From positions 1-47,782 of the forward strand of contig NZ_KB894662.1 in NCBI RefSeq assembly GCF_000374585.1: a DNA stretch of 47,782 nt, read 5' to 3'. Under the pieces are notes generated by a model. The model searched no databases and was not told where the DNA came from. It saw only the letters and a program-made list of their open reading frames with translations. Source of the stretch: Phocaeicola barnesiae DSM 18169 = JCM 13652 (GTDB lineage Bacteria; Bacteroidota; Bacteroidia; Bacteroidales; Bacteroidaceae). Shown one piece after another: positions 1 through 9,105 of this stretch. How positions within the stretch are numbered: the stretch's first letter is position 1; every line of letters begins with the position of its first letter. Both the position numbers and the translations under genes were made by a program.

Positions 1-546
1 CAATGCAAGGTATCAGAAGGCGGTTTTTTGCAACACTTGCGGTTCTACCATCAGCCTTTGCTGAAGGAGAAGAAGGAAACCCGCCGGCAGGCCAAGCTGG
101 CCGGCAAGAAGAAGCGGGGAGCGTTGTTGGGAAATGGCCGGAAGTATGAACCTTTACCTGCTACAGTACAGAAATATGCTGAAGCGTTGGCCATGTTCCG
201 TGATACAGCTCTTACGATGAAGGAAATCGTACGGCGGACGGGGGTACCGGCAGAAGGATTCCGGTTCTATTTGCACAAATGGCACCGTGCGCTGGTCCTG
301 GAGCGTTCGGGTATCGTTGCAGCCGAGGATGCGGAACTGAACATTGCCCGTTCGCGTCAGCGTATGAAGACAGTGGCGGCCAAATATGCTGAGGCTATCG
401 AGAGTCTGCGGCAGCACCCGCGTCCGGTTTCGTATGTGGCTAGAGAATTCGGTCATCATCCGGAGGTGTTCCGGAGTTATTTACGCAAGCATGAACCGGA
501 ACTGGCGGCGAAGCTGGGGCTGAAACCTGCAATCCGGAAAAAGTAG
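1..546 (+). CDS. HTH-repeat DNA-binding-like protein, 5' end outside the window
   Basis: The reading frame is open from base 1, so the gene starts upstream; a TTG at 28 is an unlikely true start. The visible part carries helix-turn-helix-like repeats of about 48 residues. One begins with KYAEALAMFRDT and ends FRFYLHKWHR; a second begins KYAEAIESLRQH and ends FRSYLRKHEP. The first residues of the window (SEGGFLQHLRFYHQ) look like the end of an earlier copy. A basic linker (ETRRQAKLAGKKKRG) lies between copies. The repeats resemble psq-type HTH units seen in a Bacteroidetes-specific hypothetical family, so DNA binding is likely, but the target is unknown. No neighbour points to a pathway. The C-terminus is basic (KPAIRKK). 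Confidence 0.7.
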   Translation, partial: QCKVSEGGFLQHLRFYHQPLLKEKKETRRQAKLAGKKKRGALLGNGRKYEPLPATVQKYAEALAMFRDTALTMKEIVRRTGVPAEGFRFYLHKWHRALVLERSGIVAAEDAELNIARSRQRMKTVAAKYAEAIESLRQHPRPVSYVAREFGHHPEVFRSYLRKHEPELAAKLGLKPAIRKK

Positions 547-599
547 CTTTTCTCCATTTTACCCAAAGAATTTGTTCAGGGCGTGCCCTTTGTTAGCTT

Positions 600-651
600 C
601 CGTCAAACTTCGTTTTTTTTGACGGATATTCCATTCTTTTTCCTATCTTCG
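600..651 (+). promoter_or_regulatory. Hairpin and candidate promoter upstream of the glucosidase lipoprotein gene
   Basis: CCGTCAAA (600-607) can pair with TTTGACGG (618-625), giving a short hairpin after the HTH-repeat gene. Overlapping it, TTTG at 618-621 and TATCTTCG at 644-651 are 22 bp apart and approximate the Bacteroidetes -33/-7 pattern (one mismatch in the -7). The downstream start is at 711. This is inferred from pattern alone. Confidence 0.4.
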
Positions 652-710
652 CAAAAACATAGGCGTATACCTATACTTTATCAAAATCAAATACATACTT
701 TAAAATTGCT

Positions 711-2867
711 ATGAAAAAATTAGTTTTGTCATTGGGGGCGTTGTCCTTTTTGGCCGCTTGCACCCCTACGGAGAAACAGCCGGAAATCCGTTCCTTGTCA
801 GTAGACGAGCTGGCAGTAGCGGTCACTCCGCAAGAAAATCGGGAATATTCGTATACGGATAAAAAGGCAGGCTTCTGGTACGGACGGACGCATCAGGATG
901 AACCGACAGACTGGTATGCCGGATGGAACCTGGCCAAGAAACGTATTTTTTCGGATTATATCTTATCAGTTGATGGGAAGCGTCTGGTACGTCAGGAAGC
1001 TGAGGTTACGGTGTTACCTGATTGTCTGACCCGTTGTTGGAAAAATGCCAAGGAACAGCTGCAACTGGTAGATAATTACGAATTGTTGTGTATCCGTCTG
1101 TCCGATATACAAGGTGACAGTATCTCTTTTGCATTGAATGAAACCTTGTTGAAGAATCCCACCAAACAAATTGAAGCACTTTGTTATACTCCGATAGAAG
1201 CGGAAGAAAGGGTATTGAAGATAGTTCCTCTGGTAGCTCAGAGGGTGACATTTGATGGGAATACAATGAAAGTTCCTAAATCGGCGGAAGGTTTCCTGGT
1301 TACTTGTGGTACGGAAGCTCATTGTGATTCGTTGGTCACTCTTTTCCGGAATCAGGGAAATGAATTACTGGCGGCACGTAAAGCGCGGATGAACAGTTTG
1401 ATTCAGGTGAACAATCCGCTACATACTAATCTGCCTGAACTGGACAAGGCATTGGCTTGGATTACTTTGACAATGGATGAACTGATAACGGAACAGCAGG
1501 GAAAAGGTATTTATGCTGGTTTGCCTTGGTTCAACGAATATTGGGGACGGGATATGTTTATCGCCATGCCGGGAGCTACGTTGGTGACAGGACAGTTTGA
1601 TTATACTAAAGAGATATTGAAGGATTTTGCCAAACTGCAGGATACGGATACTACATCGGTTACATGTGGGCGTGTACCGAATCGGGCTAATTTGGAAGGG
1701 ATTCTGTATAACACAACCGATGGTACTCCGCGTTATGTAATGGAAGCTGAAGAGTTGTTGAAATATTCCGGTGACCAGAGTTTTTTGAAAGATATTTATC
1801 CTTCTGTGGTACTCAGTATTGACCAAAGTATCCGTCACCACATTGATGATAAAGGGTATCTGTTGCACGAAGATGCAGATACCTGGATGGATGTGAAACG
1901 GAACGGTATACCGGGGTCTCCACGTGGCAATCGGGCAAATGATATTCAGTTTCTGTGGTATAGTCAGCTGGTATCAGGTGTACATCTGGCTGAACTGATG
2001 GGCGACAAGGTACATGCGGAAGCCTGGCAGGCAGTAGCAGATAAATTGGCCCAGAATTTTGAACAGGATTATTGTAACAAAGATAGTATTCTGATATATG
2101 ACCATTTGAATTCCGATGGCACTCCTGATTGGCAATATAGGCCCAATCAGCTTTATTGTTTTGAACTGATAAAGGATGATGCTTTTAAACAAAAGGTGAC
2201 TCGTCGGGTATGGGAAGAACTGGTTTATCCATGGGGAGTCTCTTCATTGGCCCAGTGGGACCTGCAATTCCATCCGCAACACGAGAACTGGCATTATTAC
2301 CATAAGGATGATGCCTATCACAACGGAACGGTATGGTTGTGGAACAATGGTATCGCTATGCAGCGCATGATCGAATACGGACAGCAGGAAACGGCCTGGA
2401 AACTTTTCTGTAACATGAACCGACAGGCTTTGCATGAAGGGGCTGTAGGTAGCTTGAGCGAGAATGCCGATGCTCATCCGCGTGAAGGAGCCAAATGGGC
2501 AGGACGTTCGGGTACGTTCCTGCAGGCATGGAGCAACTCAGAACAACTCCGTGTGTGGTACCAGTATTTTCTGGGCATCCGTCCGGACATGATGAAGCGG
2601 GTCATTACCGTAGAACCGAAACTGCCGGCTGAAATTACGGAACTGGAAACTTCGGTCAAAATCGGAAAAGGTACCCTCTATTATACGTACAAGGACGGTA
2701 AGTTCGATGTGAAGCTGGTAGGCGATGAGGCGGAAATCAACCTGATTCTGCCGGAGAGACCGGTAGCAATGAATCCGGTATTCGATGGTGTGGATTTCTG
2801 TCAGCCGCGTCCGTTGGCACATTATCCATGCTTCGACACCTATCACAAAGAAGCATTGACATATTGA
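711..2867 (+). CDS. Lipoprotein amylo-alpha-1,6-glucosidase / glycogen-debranching-type protein
   Basis: The 718-residue protein begins with a lipoprotein signal: a short basic start, a hydrophobic core and the lipobox LAAC with Cys17. It is therefore expected to be a membrane-anchored envelope protein rather than a cytosolic debranching enzyme. From about residue 240 the sequence has the (alpha/alpha)6-barrel motifs of the GDE C-terminal/GH63-like families: LPWFNEYWGRDMFIAMPG, GRVPNRANLEGI, DADTWMDVKRNG and DDAYHNGTVWLWNNG. Acidic residues in the WGRD and ADTWMD motifs are likely catalytic or substrate contacts by family analogy. The N-terminal 240 residues are probably a beta-rich domain. 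It stands alone, with repeats downstream. Activity on alpha-1,6-glucosidic bonds is inferred from the family; the exact glycan is not shown. Confidence 0.8.
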   Translation: MKKLVLSLGALSFLAACTPTEKQPEIRSLSVDELAVAVTPQENREYSYTDKKAGFWYGRTHQDEPTDWYAGWNLAKKRIFSDYILSVDGKRLVRQEAEVTVLPDCLTRCWKNAKEQLQLVDNYELLCIRLSDIQGDSISFALNETLLKNPTKQIEALCYTPIEAEERVLKIVPLVAQRVTFDGNTMKVPKSAEGFLVTCGTEAHCDSLVTLFRNQGNELLAARKARMNSLIQVNNPLHTNLPELDKALAWITLTMDELITEQQGKGIYAGLPWFNEYWGRDMFIAMPGATLVTGQFDYTKEILKDFAKLQDTDTTSVTCGRVPNRANLEGILYNTTDGTPRYVMEAEELLKYSGDQSFLKDIYPSVVLSIDQSIRHHIDDKGYLLHEDADTWMDVKRNGIPGSPRGNRANDIQFLWYSQLVSGVHLAELMGDKVHAEAWQAVADKLAQNFEQDYCNKDSILIYDHLNSDGTPDWQYRPNQLYCFELIKDDAFKQKVTRRVWEELVYPWGVSSLAQWDLQFHPQHENWHYYHKDDAYHNGTVWLWNNGIAMQRMIEYGQQETAWKLFCNMNRQALHEGAVGSLSENADAHPREGAKWAGRSGTFLQAWSNSEQLRVWYQYFLGIRPDMMKRVITVEPKLPAEITELETSVKIGKGTLYYTYKDGKFDVKLVGDEAEINLILPERPVAMNPVFDGVDFCQPRPLAHYPCFDTYHKEALTY

Positions 2868-2883
2868 TCATTAATAGAAAGAC

Positions 2884-3040
2884 ATCTCCGATAGGATATA
2901 TAAAGATTCCGGCTCTTTTAGCTATGGGGATTGCATCAGAATCATTACATCTCGATAGGATATATAAAGATTCCGGCTCTTTTAGCTATGAGGATTGTAT
3001 CAGAATCATTACATCTCGATAGGATATATAAAGATTCCGG
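2884..3040. repeat. Tandem 64-bp direct repeat, about 2.4 copies
   Basis: The string GATAGGATATATAAAGATTC recurs at 2890, 2954 and 3018, an exact 64-bp period. The rest of the unit (GGCTCTTTTAGCTATG, then ATCAGAATCATTACATCTC) is repeated with two or three substitutions. The third copy stops at about 3040, where the next palindromic element begins. No convincing gene overlaps it. Confidence 0.85.
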
Positions 3041-3216
3041 CCTTAGTTTTGAGGCGAAAAAGCGGAGAAGCGGATTCCGACGAACAGAAACGCAGGCTGT
3101 CTGAGCGAAGCGAGTTCCTGCGTTTCCGTCGGGATACGTTTCGCAGCCGCCTCAAAACGGAAGCCGGCGGTTTTTCTTTTTGTTATCTTTTTCTTTTGGC
3201 CGCCCAAAAGAAAAAG
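3041..3216. repeat. Palindromic intergenic element with nested inverted repeats
   Basis: Outer arms TTTTGAGGCG (3047-3056) and CGCCTCAAAA (3149-3158) enclose inner arms CCGACGAACAGAAACGCAGG (near 3077-3096) and CCTGCGTTTCCGTCGG (3117-3132). A second hairpin, CTTTTTCTTTTGG (3188-3200) with CCAAAAGAAAAAG (3204-3216), follows. Extended REP-like palindromes of this kind are common between Bacteroides genes. Short ORFs on both strands across it are artefacts of the symmetry. Confidence 0.7.
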
Positions 3217-3235
3217 TAAAAGACCATCCAAAAAC

Positions 3236-3280
3236 AAAAAAAGGTGATTGTCCCGTTCCGGAAACAACCACCTTTTTCTC
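3236..3280 (-). terminator. Terminator of asd, able to work in both directions
   Basis: AAAAAGGTGATTGT (3236-3250 region) pairs with ACAACCACCTTTTT (3264-3277) with one mismatch, around the loop CCCGTTCCGGAA. Read on the minus strand the stem lies about 20 bases after the asd stop and is followed by a T-rich run. Read on the plus strand it also ends in TTTTT. Confidence 0.75.
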
Positions 3281-3300
3281 TATGTATGTGTGTAATACCT

Positions 3301-4311
3301 TTATCCGATATTCTTCACTTTAATCAGGTATTCAGCAATCTGAACGGCATTCAGTGCGGCACCCTTCTTGATCTGGTCGCCTACAATCCAGAATGTCAGT
3401 CCGTTTTCATTAGCCAAGTCTTTGCGGATACGTCCTACGTATACCGGGTCTTTGCCGGCCAGGAACAACGGCATCGGATATTCTTTCTTTTCCGGGTTGT
3501 CCATCAGTACCAGACCTTCACCGTGAGCGAATGCTTCGCGGGCTTCCTCTACTGATACCGGACGTTCGGTCTCAATCCAGATACTTTCAGAGTGAGAACG
3601 GAGAGCCGGAACACGTACGCAGGTAGCACTTACCTTTACATCAGAGTGCATGATTTTGCGTGTTTCGTTGTACATCTTCATCTCTTCCTTGGTATAACCG
3701 TTGTCAGTAAATACATCAATCTGTGGAATCAGGTTGAAGGCCAACTGATAAGCGAATTTTTCAACGGTTACAGGTTCACCGGCCAATACCTGACGGTACT
3801 GTTCGTACAGTTCGTCCATGGCTGCTGCACCGGCGCCGCTGGCTGCCTGGTAAGTAGATACATGTACACGTTTGATATGAGTCAGGTTCTCGATTGCTTT
3901 CAAAGCTACTACCATCTGGATGGTTGTACAGTTCGGATTGGCGATGATACTGCGTGGACGGTTCAAGGCGTCGTCCGGATTCACTTCTGGAACTACCAGA
4001 GGAATATCTGCGTCCATACGGAATGCACTGGAGTTGTCAATCATCACGGCTCCATACTTCGTGATGGTTTCAGCAAATTCCTTGGAAGTGCCTGCACCCG
4101 CTGAAGTAAAGGCGATATCTACACCTTTAAAGTCATCATTGTGCTGCAGAAGTTTGACTTCAATTTCCTTACCACGGAAAGTGTACTTTCGGCCTGCACT
4201 GCGTGAAGAGCCAAACAACACCAGTTCGTCAATCGGGAAATTTCTTTCGTCGAGCACACGTAAGAACTCTTGTCCTACTGCTCCGCTCGCACCAACAATT
4301 GCTACTTTCAT
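3301..4311 (-). CDS. asd: Aspartate-semialdehyde dehydrogenase
   Basis: The protein converts beta-aspartyl phosphate to aspartate semialdehyde with NADPH, feeding lysine/diaminopimelate, threonine and methionine synthesis in the cytosol. The 336-residue length is normal for the family. The N-terminal Rossmann motif [18 protein letters not shown] is intact. The catalytic cysteine is Cys128 in NPNCTT, and the substrate-binding stretch [11 protein letters not shown] contains the conserved histidine region. DNSSAFRMD matches the family. The gene stands alone, read leftwards, with a clear terminator after the stop. A CAAAAATA at 4392-4399 reads TATTTTTG on the minus strand and may be its -7 element. 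Confidence 0.95.
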   Translation of the reverse strand: MKVAIVGASGAVGQEFLRVLDERNFPIDELVLFGSSRSAGRKYTFRGKEIEVKLLQHNDDFKGVDIAFTSAGAGTSKEFAETITKYGAVMIDNSSAFRMDADIPLVVPEVNPDDALNRPRSIIANPNCTTIQMVVALKAIENLTHIKRVHVSTYQAASGAGAAAMDELYEQYRQVLAGEPVTVEKFAYQLAFNLIPQIDVFTDNGYTKEEMKMYNETRKIMHSDVKVSATCVRVPALRSHSESIWIETERPVSVEEAREAFAHGEGLVLMDNPEKKEYPMPLFLAGKDPVYVGRIRKDLANENGLTFWIVGDQIKKGAALNAVQIAEYLIKVKNIG

Positions 4312-4478
4312 TTTCTTCTTACTTTTATACGTGTTATTAATGATTGATCAGATCGCGTTTCATTCCTTTTGTCCGTCTTTTCAATTGGCTGCAAAAATAA
4401 AACATTCTTGGATAATAATCAGTAAAACTGAAAGATTTTTCATAATTTTGTCTTAGAAACGAATAGAGACTGCCCTTT

Positions 4479-6623
4479 ATGAAAGAAATGCTTGACTGGA
4501 TAGACGTGAATATCCATTTTCCCATTACGGATCCTACGTGGATTTTTTTTCTGGTACTGGTTATCATCCTGTTCGCACCCATTGTGTTGGAACGTCTGCG
4601 CATACCGCATATCATCGGCATGATTCTGGCCGGTGTGGTGATTGGTGAGCATGGACTGAACATCCTGGCACGTGACAGCAGTTTCGAACTTTTCGGGAAA
4701 GTAGGATTGTATTATATCATGTTTCTGGCCGGTCTGGAAATGAACATGGAAGATTTCAAGAGTATCCGGGTAAAGGCTACCGTATTGGGATTACTGGCTT
4801 TTATCTTCCCGTTGGGCATAGGTATCTGGACCAATCTGCATATTCTGGGCTACGGTCTCATTACTTCGGTATTGCTGGCCAGTATGTATGCCTCGCATAC
4901 CCTGATCGCTTATCCCATTGTCATCCGTTACGGCATCAACCGGCAGCGTGCTGTAGGCATCGCTGTGGGAGGTACGGCGGTGACGGATACCCTGACCCTG
5001 TTGGTTCTGGCCGTGGTAGGAGGTATGTTCAAGGGAGATACCTCGGGCATGTTCTGGGTGTGGCTGGTGTTGAAGGTCATTGTGCTGAGTATGGTCATCA
5101 TGTATACGTTCCCGCGTATCGGACGCTGGTTTTTCCGTCGCTACAGTGATAATGTTGTGCAGTACATTTTTGTCATGGCGATGGTCTTTCTCGGAGCGGG
5201 ACTGATGGAAGTGGTGGGCATGGAAGGGATTCTGGGCGCTTTCCTTGCCGGATTGGTGTTGAACCGGCTTATCCCTCATGTCTCTCCGCTGATGAGTCAC
5301 CTGGAATTTGTCGGTAACGCGCTGTTTATTCCTTATTTCCTTATCGGAGTAGGAATGCTTATCAATGTGAATGTACTTTTCGGGCACATCGATTCGTTGA
5401 AAGTGGCCGGAGTCATGATTGTTGTAGCGCTGGTGGGCAAATGGATTGCCTCGTGGCTGACACAGAAGATATACCGCATGAAGGCCGTGGAAAGAGAGCT
5501 GATGTTCGGTCTGAGCAACGCCCAGGCGGCAGCTACATTGGCGGCGGTTTTGGTGGGGTATAACATTATCCTGCCCGACGGCCAACGGTTGCTGAATGAA
5601 GATGTGCTGAACGGTACCATTCTACTCATTTTGGTGACTTGTGTAGTCAGCTCATTTATCACAGAGCACGCGGCCAAGCAGATTGTGACTGACGAGGCGG
5701 AACTGGATGAAGGAAAGGCGAACGAGAAGGAACGTTTCCTGATTCCGCTTTCCAATCCGGATACTTTGGAAGACCTGATTTCGTTGGGACTGGTGGTACG
5801 TAACCCGAAACAGTTGGACAACCTGGTAGCACTGAATGTGATAAACGACAGCAACGACTCGGTGCGTCTGGAGATGCGGGGACGCCGGAACCTGGAACGG
5901 GCCGCACAGATAGCGGCATCGGCGAATGTATCCATGCGTACGGTGAGCCGTTTTGACTTGAATATCGCCACGGGAATTCTTCATGCAGCCAAAGAGTATG
6001 ATGTGACAAGCATCATCATCGGTCTGCATCGCAAGACGAATATTGTCGATTCGTTTTTCGGAACTCTGGCGGAAAATCTGTTGAAGAAATATTATCAGCA
6101 GGTGATGATTGCACGTTTCCAGATGCCGGTAAATACCTTGCGGCGTATTCTGGTGGCAGTACCTCCCAAGGCGGAATACGAGCATGGTTTCGTGAAATGG
6201 GTTTCGCATCTGTGCCGTATGAGCGGTGAGCTGGGATGTCGTCTGCATTTCTTTGCACACCCGCAGACATTGGGGTACCTGAAAGGATGTATCCGTAAAC
6301 TGCATAAGGAAGTATTGGCCGAATACCAGGAACTGGAGAATTGGGAAGACTTGCTGATTATTACGGGACAGGTAAATTTCGATCACCTGCTGGTGATTGT
6401 CAGTTCACGTCGGGGGTCAATCTCGTATGATTCTGCCTTTGAACGTCTGCCGGGACAGATTTCCAAATATTTCAATACTTGCAGCATCATGGTGCTTTAT
6501 CCGGACCAGATGGGTGACCCGAATGAACAACTGACTTTTTCCGATCCGCACGGATATGCGGAGAGTCAGCTGTATGACAAAGTGCGTAACCGCCTTTATA
6601 AATGGTTCAAGAAGGAGGCCTAG
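4479..6623 (+). CDS. Kef-type (CPA2) cation/proton antiporter with USP-like C-terminal region
   Basis: The 714-residue protein has a membrane domain over about the first 395 residues, roughly 12-13 hydrophobic segments. It includes the CPA2-type pattern RIPHIIGMILAGVVIGEHG near the N-terminus and LEFVGNALFIPYFLIGVGM later, as in Na+(K+)/H+ antiporters of the Kef/NapA type. Residues from about 400 to the end are soluble; stretches such as DVTSIIIGLHRKTNIVDSFF and VSRFDLNIATGIL resemble universal-stress-protein folds, which in antiporters often serve as a regulatory domain. It probably exchanges Na+ or K+ for H+ at the inner membrane; the ion cannot be told from the sequence. Start and stop sit cleanly between asd (divergent) and tcdA. 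Confidence 0.88.
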   Translation: MKEMLDWIDVNIHFPITDPTWIFFLVLVIILFAPIVLERLRIPHIIGMILAGVVIGEHGLNILARDSSFELFGKVGLYYIMFLAGLEMNMEDFKSIRVKATVLGLLAFIFPLGIGIWTNLHILGYGLITSVLLASMYASHTLIAYPIVIRYGINRQRAVGIAVGGTAVTDTLTLLVLAVVGGMFKGDTSGMFWVWLVLKVIVLSMVIMYTFPRIGRWFFRRYSDNVVQYIFVMAMVFLGAGLMEVVGMEGILGAFLAGLVLNRLIPHVSPLMSHLEFVGNALFIPYFLIGVGMLINVNVLFGHIDSLKVAGVMIVVALVGKWIASWLTQKIYRMKAVERELMFGLSNAQAAATLAAVLVGYNIILPDGQRLLNEDVLNGTILLILVTCVVSSFITEHAAKQIVTDEAELDEGKANEKERFLIPLSNPDTLEDLISLGLVVRNPKQLDNLVALNVINDSNDSVRLEMRGRRNLERAAQIAASANVSMRTVSRFDLNIATGILHAAKEYDVTSIIIGLHRKTNIVDSFFGTLAENLLKKYYQQVMIARFQMPVNTLRRILVAVPPKAEYEHGFVKWVSHLCRMSGELGCRLHFFAHPQTLGYLKGCIRKLHKEVLAEYQELENWEDLLIITGQVNFDHLLVIVSSRRGSISYDSAFERLPGQISKYFNTCSIMVLYPDQMGDPNEQLTFSDPHGYAESQLYDKVRNRLYKWFKKEA

Positions 6624-6675
6624 GTCCGTCCGGTCCAAAGGTTCATAAGAAAGACTACTTTTACATACAAATCAG

Positions 6676-7398
6676 ATGAGTGAAATGAATCCGGCCTGGC
6701 AGCAGCGTACCGCCTTGCTGCTGGGCGAAGAAAAAATGATGCGTCTGCGCCAGGCACATGTGCTGGTGGTAGGCTTGGGCGGTGTAGGCGCTTATGCGGC
6801 GGAGATGATTTGTCGGGCCGGTGTAGGCCGGATGACAATTGTAGATGCCGATACGGTACAGCCGAGTAACATCAACCGCCAGCTTCCGGCTACACATGCC
6901 ACAATCGGACGGCCGAAGGCTGAAGTGCTGGCAGAACGTTTCCGCGACATCAATCCCGAAGTGGAATTGACTGTACTTCCCGTCTATCTGAAGGATGAGG
7001 CCATCCCCGAGCTGTTGGATTCCGCTCATTATGATTTCATCGTGGATGCTATTGATACGGTTGCTCCGAAATGTTATCTGATTTACCATGCCTTGCAGCG
7101 GGGCCTGAAAATCATCAGCAGTATGGGGGCAGGAGCAAAGCGGGACATCACGCAGGTGCGTTTTGCCGACCTGTGGGAAACCTATCATTGCGGTTTGAGT
7201 AAGGCGGTGCGTAAACGTCTGCAGAAGATGGGCATGAAGCGTAAGTTGCCGGTGGTATTCAGTACAGAACAGGCCGACGAGCGGGCAGTCATCCTCATCG
7301 ATAATGAACAGAACAAGAAATCAACGGCGGGAACGGTCAGTTACATGCCTGCCGTGTTCGGCTGTTATCTGGCCGAGTATGTCATTCGTAAATTGTAA
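6676..7398 (+). CDS. tcdA: tRNA threonylcarbamoyladenosine dehydratase (TcdA/CsdL)
   Basis: This E1-like ATP-dependent enzyme cyclises the t6A37 modification of ANN-decoding tRNAs to ct6A. The 240-residue protein starts with QQRTALLLGEEKMMRLRQAHV, followed by the nucleotide-binding motif VVGLGGVGAYAAEMICRAGV. The E1-family stretch DADTVQPSNINRQLPA supplies the Arg/Gln that contact ATP. YDFIVDAIDTVAPK and the GAGAKRD stretch match the YgdL group, as opposed to ThiF or MoeB. Length is normal. It lies 52 bases after the antiporter and only 6 bases before the ABC ATPase gene, so the last two are likely co-transcribed. Confidence 0.92.
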   Translation: MSEMNPAWQQRTALLLGEEKMMRLRQAHVLVVGLGGVGAYAAEMICRAGVGRMTIVDADTVQPSNINRQLPATHATIGRPKAEVLAERFRDINPEVELTVLPVYLKDEAIPELLDSAHYDFIVDAIDTVAPKCYLIYHALQRGLKIISSMGAGAKRDITQVRFADLWETYHCGLSKAVRKRLQKMGMKRKLPVVFSTEQADERAVILIDNEQNKKSTAGTVSYMPAVFGCYLAEYVIRKL

Positions 7399-7404
7399 GA
7401 AAGT

Positions 7405-8130
7405 ATGATTCAACTGGAAGGTATTACCAAAAGTTTCGGTTCGCTACAGGTCTTGAAAGGTATAGACCTGATGATAGAAAAGGGTGAAGTGGTGAGCATT
7501 GTGGGGCCTAGTGGGGCAGGAAAGACTACCTTGCTTCAGATTATGGGTACACTGGACAAGCCGGATGCCGGACGGATTGTGATAGAAGGTACGGAAGTGA
7601 ACCGTTTGCGGGAGAAAGAACTGTCGGCTTTCCGTAATAAGCATATCGGTTTCGTATTTCAGTTCCATCAGCTGTTGCCGGAGTTTACAGCCTTAGAGAA
7701 TGTCATGATTCCGGCGCTGATTCAGGGAGTATCCGCAGGCGAGGCACGCAGACAGGCATTGGAGATGCTGGAGTTTCTGGGACTGAAGGAGCGGTCCGGC
7801 CACAAGCCGGCAGAATTGTCGGGTGGAGAGAAGCAGCGGGTGGCAGTAGCACGTGCCCTTATCAACCGGCCGGCAGTGGTGCTGGCAGATGAACCTTCGG
7901 GGAGTCTGGATACCCGTAACAAGGAAGAGCTTCACCGCTTGTTCTTCGACTTGCGCGACCGCCTGGGACAGACGTTCGTCATTGTGACCCATGATGAAGG
8001 GCTGGCACAGCAGACGGACCGTACAATCCACATCGTAGACGGAAAAATCCTGTCTGATTCTTCACAGAATTCATCCTTGGATTCGACTCAGGATGCTACC
8101 TCGGCTCCTACGTTGGACTCTGCTGAGTAA
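7405..8130 (+). CDS. LolD-type ABC transporter ATP-binding protein
   Basis: A 241-residue ATPase of the MacB/LolD/FtsE class. Walker A is GPSGAGKTT, the signature is [15 protein letters not shown] and Walker B is [12 protein letters not shown], followed by the switch histidine in VTHDE. The sequence [21 protein letters not shown] is characteristic of LolD, which extracts lipoproteins from the inner membrane. The C-terminal 20 residues are a Ser/Thr/Asp-rich tail ([15 protein letters not shown]) outside the usual fold. No permease is adjacent; Bacteroidetes often encode lolD away from lolC/E. Start ATG is 6 bases after the tcdA stop. Confidence 0.85.
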   Translation: MIQLEGITKSFGSLQVLKGIDLMIEKGEVVSIVGPSGAGKTTLLQIMGTLDKPDAGRIVIEGTEVNRLREKELSAFRNKHIGFVFQFHQLLPEFTALENVMIPALIQGVSAGEARRQALEMLEFLGLKERSGHKPAELSGGEKQRVAVARALINRPAVVLADEPSGSLDTRNKEELHRLFFDLRDRLGQTFVIVTHDEGLAQQTDRTIHIVDGKILSDSSQNSSLDSTQDATSAPTLDSAE

Positions 8131-8173
8131 GCCGCCTTTGAGGACGACCTTCCTGGCTTTCCGCTCGCAGTAC

Positions 8174-9046
8174 TTATTTCTTCCGCTCACGGTACTTTTG
8201 TGGAGAGAGGCCTGTCTGTTTCCGGAAAAAGGTTCCGAAACTGGAAGGATTCGGAAAATTAAGCTCTTCGGAAATTTCCAGCACTGTCTTGTTGGTGCTG
8301 TCCAGCAGCGACATGCTGCGGCGGGTGATGGCCTTGAATACCAGTTCCTGAACGGTGTAACCGCACACTGCCTTGGAAACGCCGGACAGGTATTTGGGCG
8401 ACAGGCACAGTTTGTCTGCATAGAATTCCACACCGCGTTGGGAGGTATAATACCGGTCGATGAACTGGATGAGCCGGAGAAAGATTTCCGTCTGTCGGAC
8501 ATTGGCTGTCTGTCCGGAAAGGTATTTCCGTTGGAAAATGGCACACAGACGGTAGGTCAGCGAAAGAAGCAGGAGTTTCCGCTCGTAGACCGCAAAGAGA
8601 TTATCGTCGGAAGGGGTGTCCGTACCTATCAGAGTCATATAGGTAATTATGTCTTCTTCGTCGCCGGTCTTCCAGACACACGGCAGGTCGGGCGACATAC
8701 GGCTGTAGAGATGGACGGAATAGACCAGGTTCCCCAGAATATCTTTGATGGGCTGAACCTTGTAGATGAGGATGCTGACTTCCATATCTTCCGATTGGCC
8801 GGTGATACGGAAGGGGGTATCTTCGGGGATAAAGACCGTTTCTCCTGCTGCAGCCGTGTAGGCTCCCGAAGCCAGGGAAAACCTGAACTCACCTTGTGTG
8901 CATACGATGAGTCCGATTCCGAAATTCCGGAAACCGTTCCGGAAACTTTCGGGAAAATCCCTAACCGGTCCGCCTGATGAACATACATCGGACTGACCGG
9001 TCAGGGCTTTCTGTAATTTTTCTAATCTTATGGCGGCGTTTTCCAT
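8174..9046 (-). CDS. AraC-family transcriptional regulator
   Basis: The 290-residue protein has a cupin-like N-terminal sensing region (AAAGETVFIPEDTPFRITGQ) and a C-terminal double helix-turn-helix. The second HTH is the typical NFPNPSSFGTFFRKQTGLSP followed by QKYRERKK. The gene lies downstream of, and in the same direction as, the TolC/HlyD/MFS genes, separated by 59 bases from the MFS stop. It is a reasonable candidate for their regulator, though the ligand is unknown. It converges on the LolD-type gene with 43 bases between the stops. Confidence 0.88.
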   Translation of the reverse strand: MENAAIRLEKLQKALTGQSDVCSSGGPVRDFPESFRNGFRNFGIGLIVCTQGEFRFSLASGAYTAAAGETVFIPEDTPFRITGQSEDMEVSILIYKVQPIKDILGNLVYSVHLYSRMSPDLPCVWKTGDEEDIITYMTLIGTDTPSDDNLFAVYERKLLLLSLTYRLCAIFQRKYLSGQTANVRQTEIFLRLIQFIDRYYTSQRGVEFYADKLCLSPKYLSGVSKAVCGYTVQELVFKAITRRSMSLLDSTNKTVLEISEELNFPNPSSFGTFFRKQTGLSPQKYRERKK

Positions 9047-9105
9047 ATCGCTTGAATTTTCCGCTAAGATAATAAAATTACCGTACCCGGCGGGAATATT
9101 TCCCG

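Noticed and set aside
2828..3267. Several short open frames on both strands after the glucosidase gene
   Set aside because: They run through the tandem and inverted repeats and translate to repeated or mirror-image sequence.
4791..5585. 264-codon minus-strand frame inside the antiporter gene
   Set aside because: The His/Gln/Arg-rich translation is a typical shadow of a membrane protein gene.
8093..8977. 294-codon plus-strand frame opposite the AraC-type regulator
   Set aside because: The minus-strand product has a clear AraC HTH; the plus-strand translation shows no domain and overlaps the LolD-type gene end.
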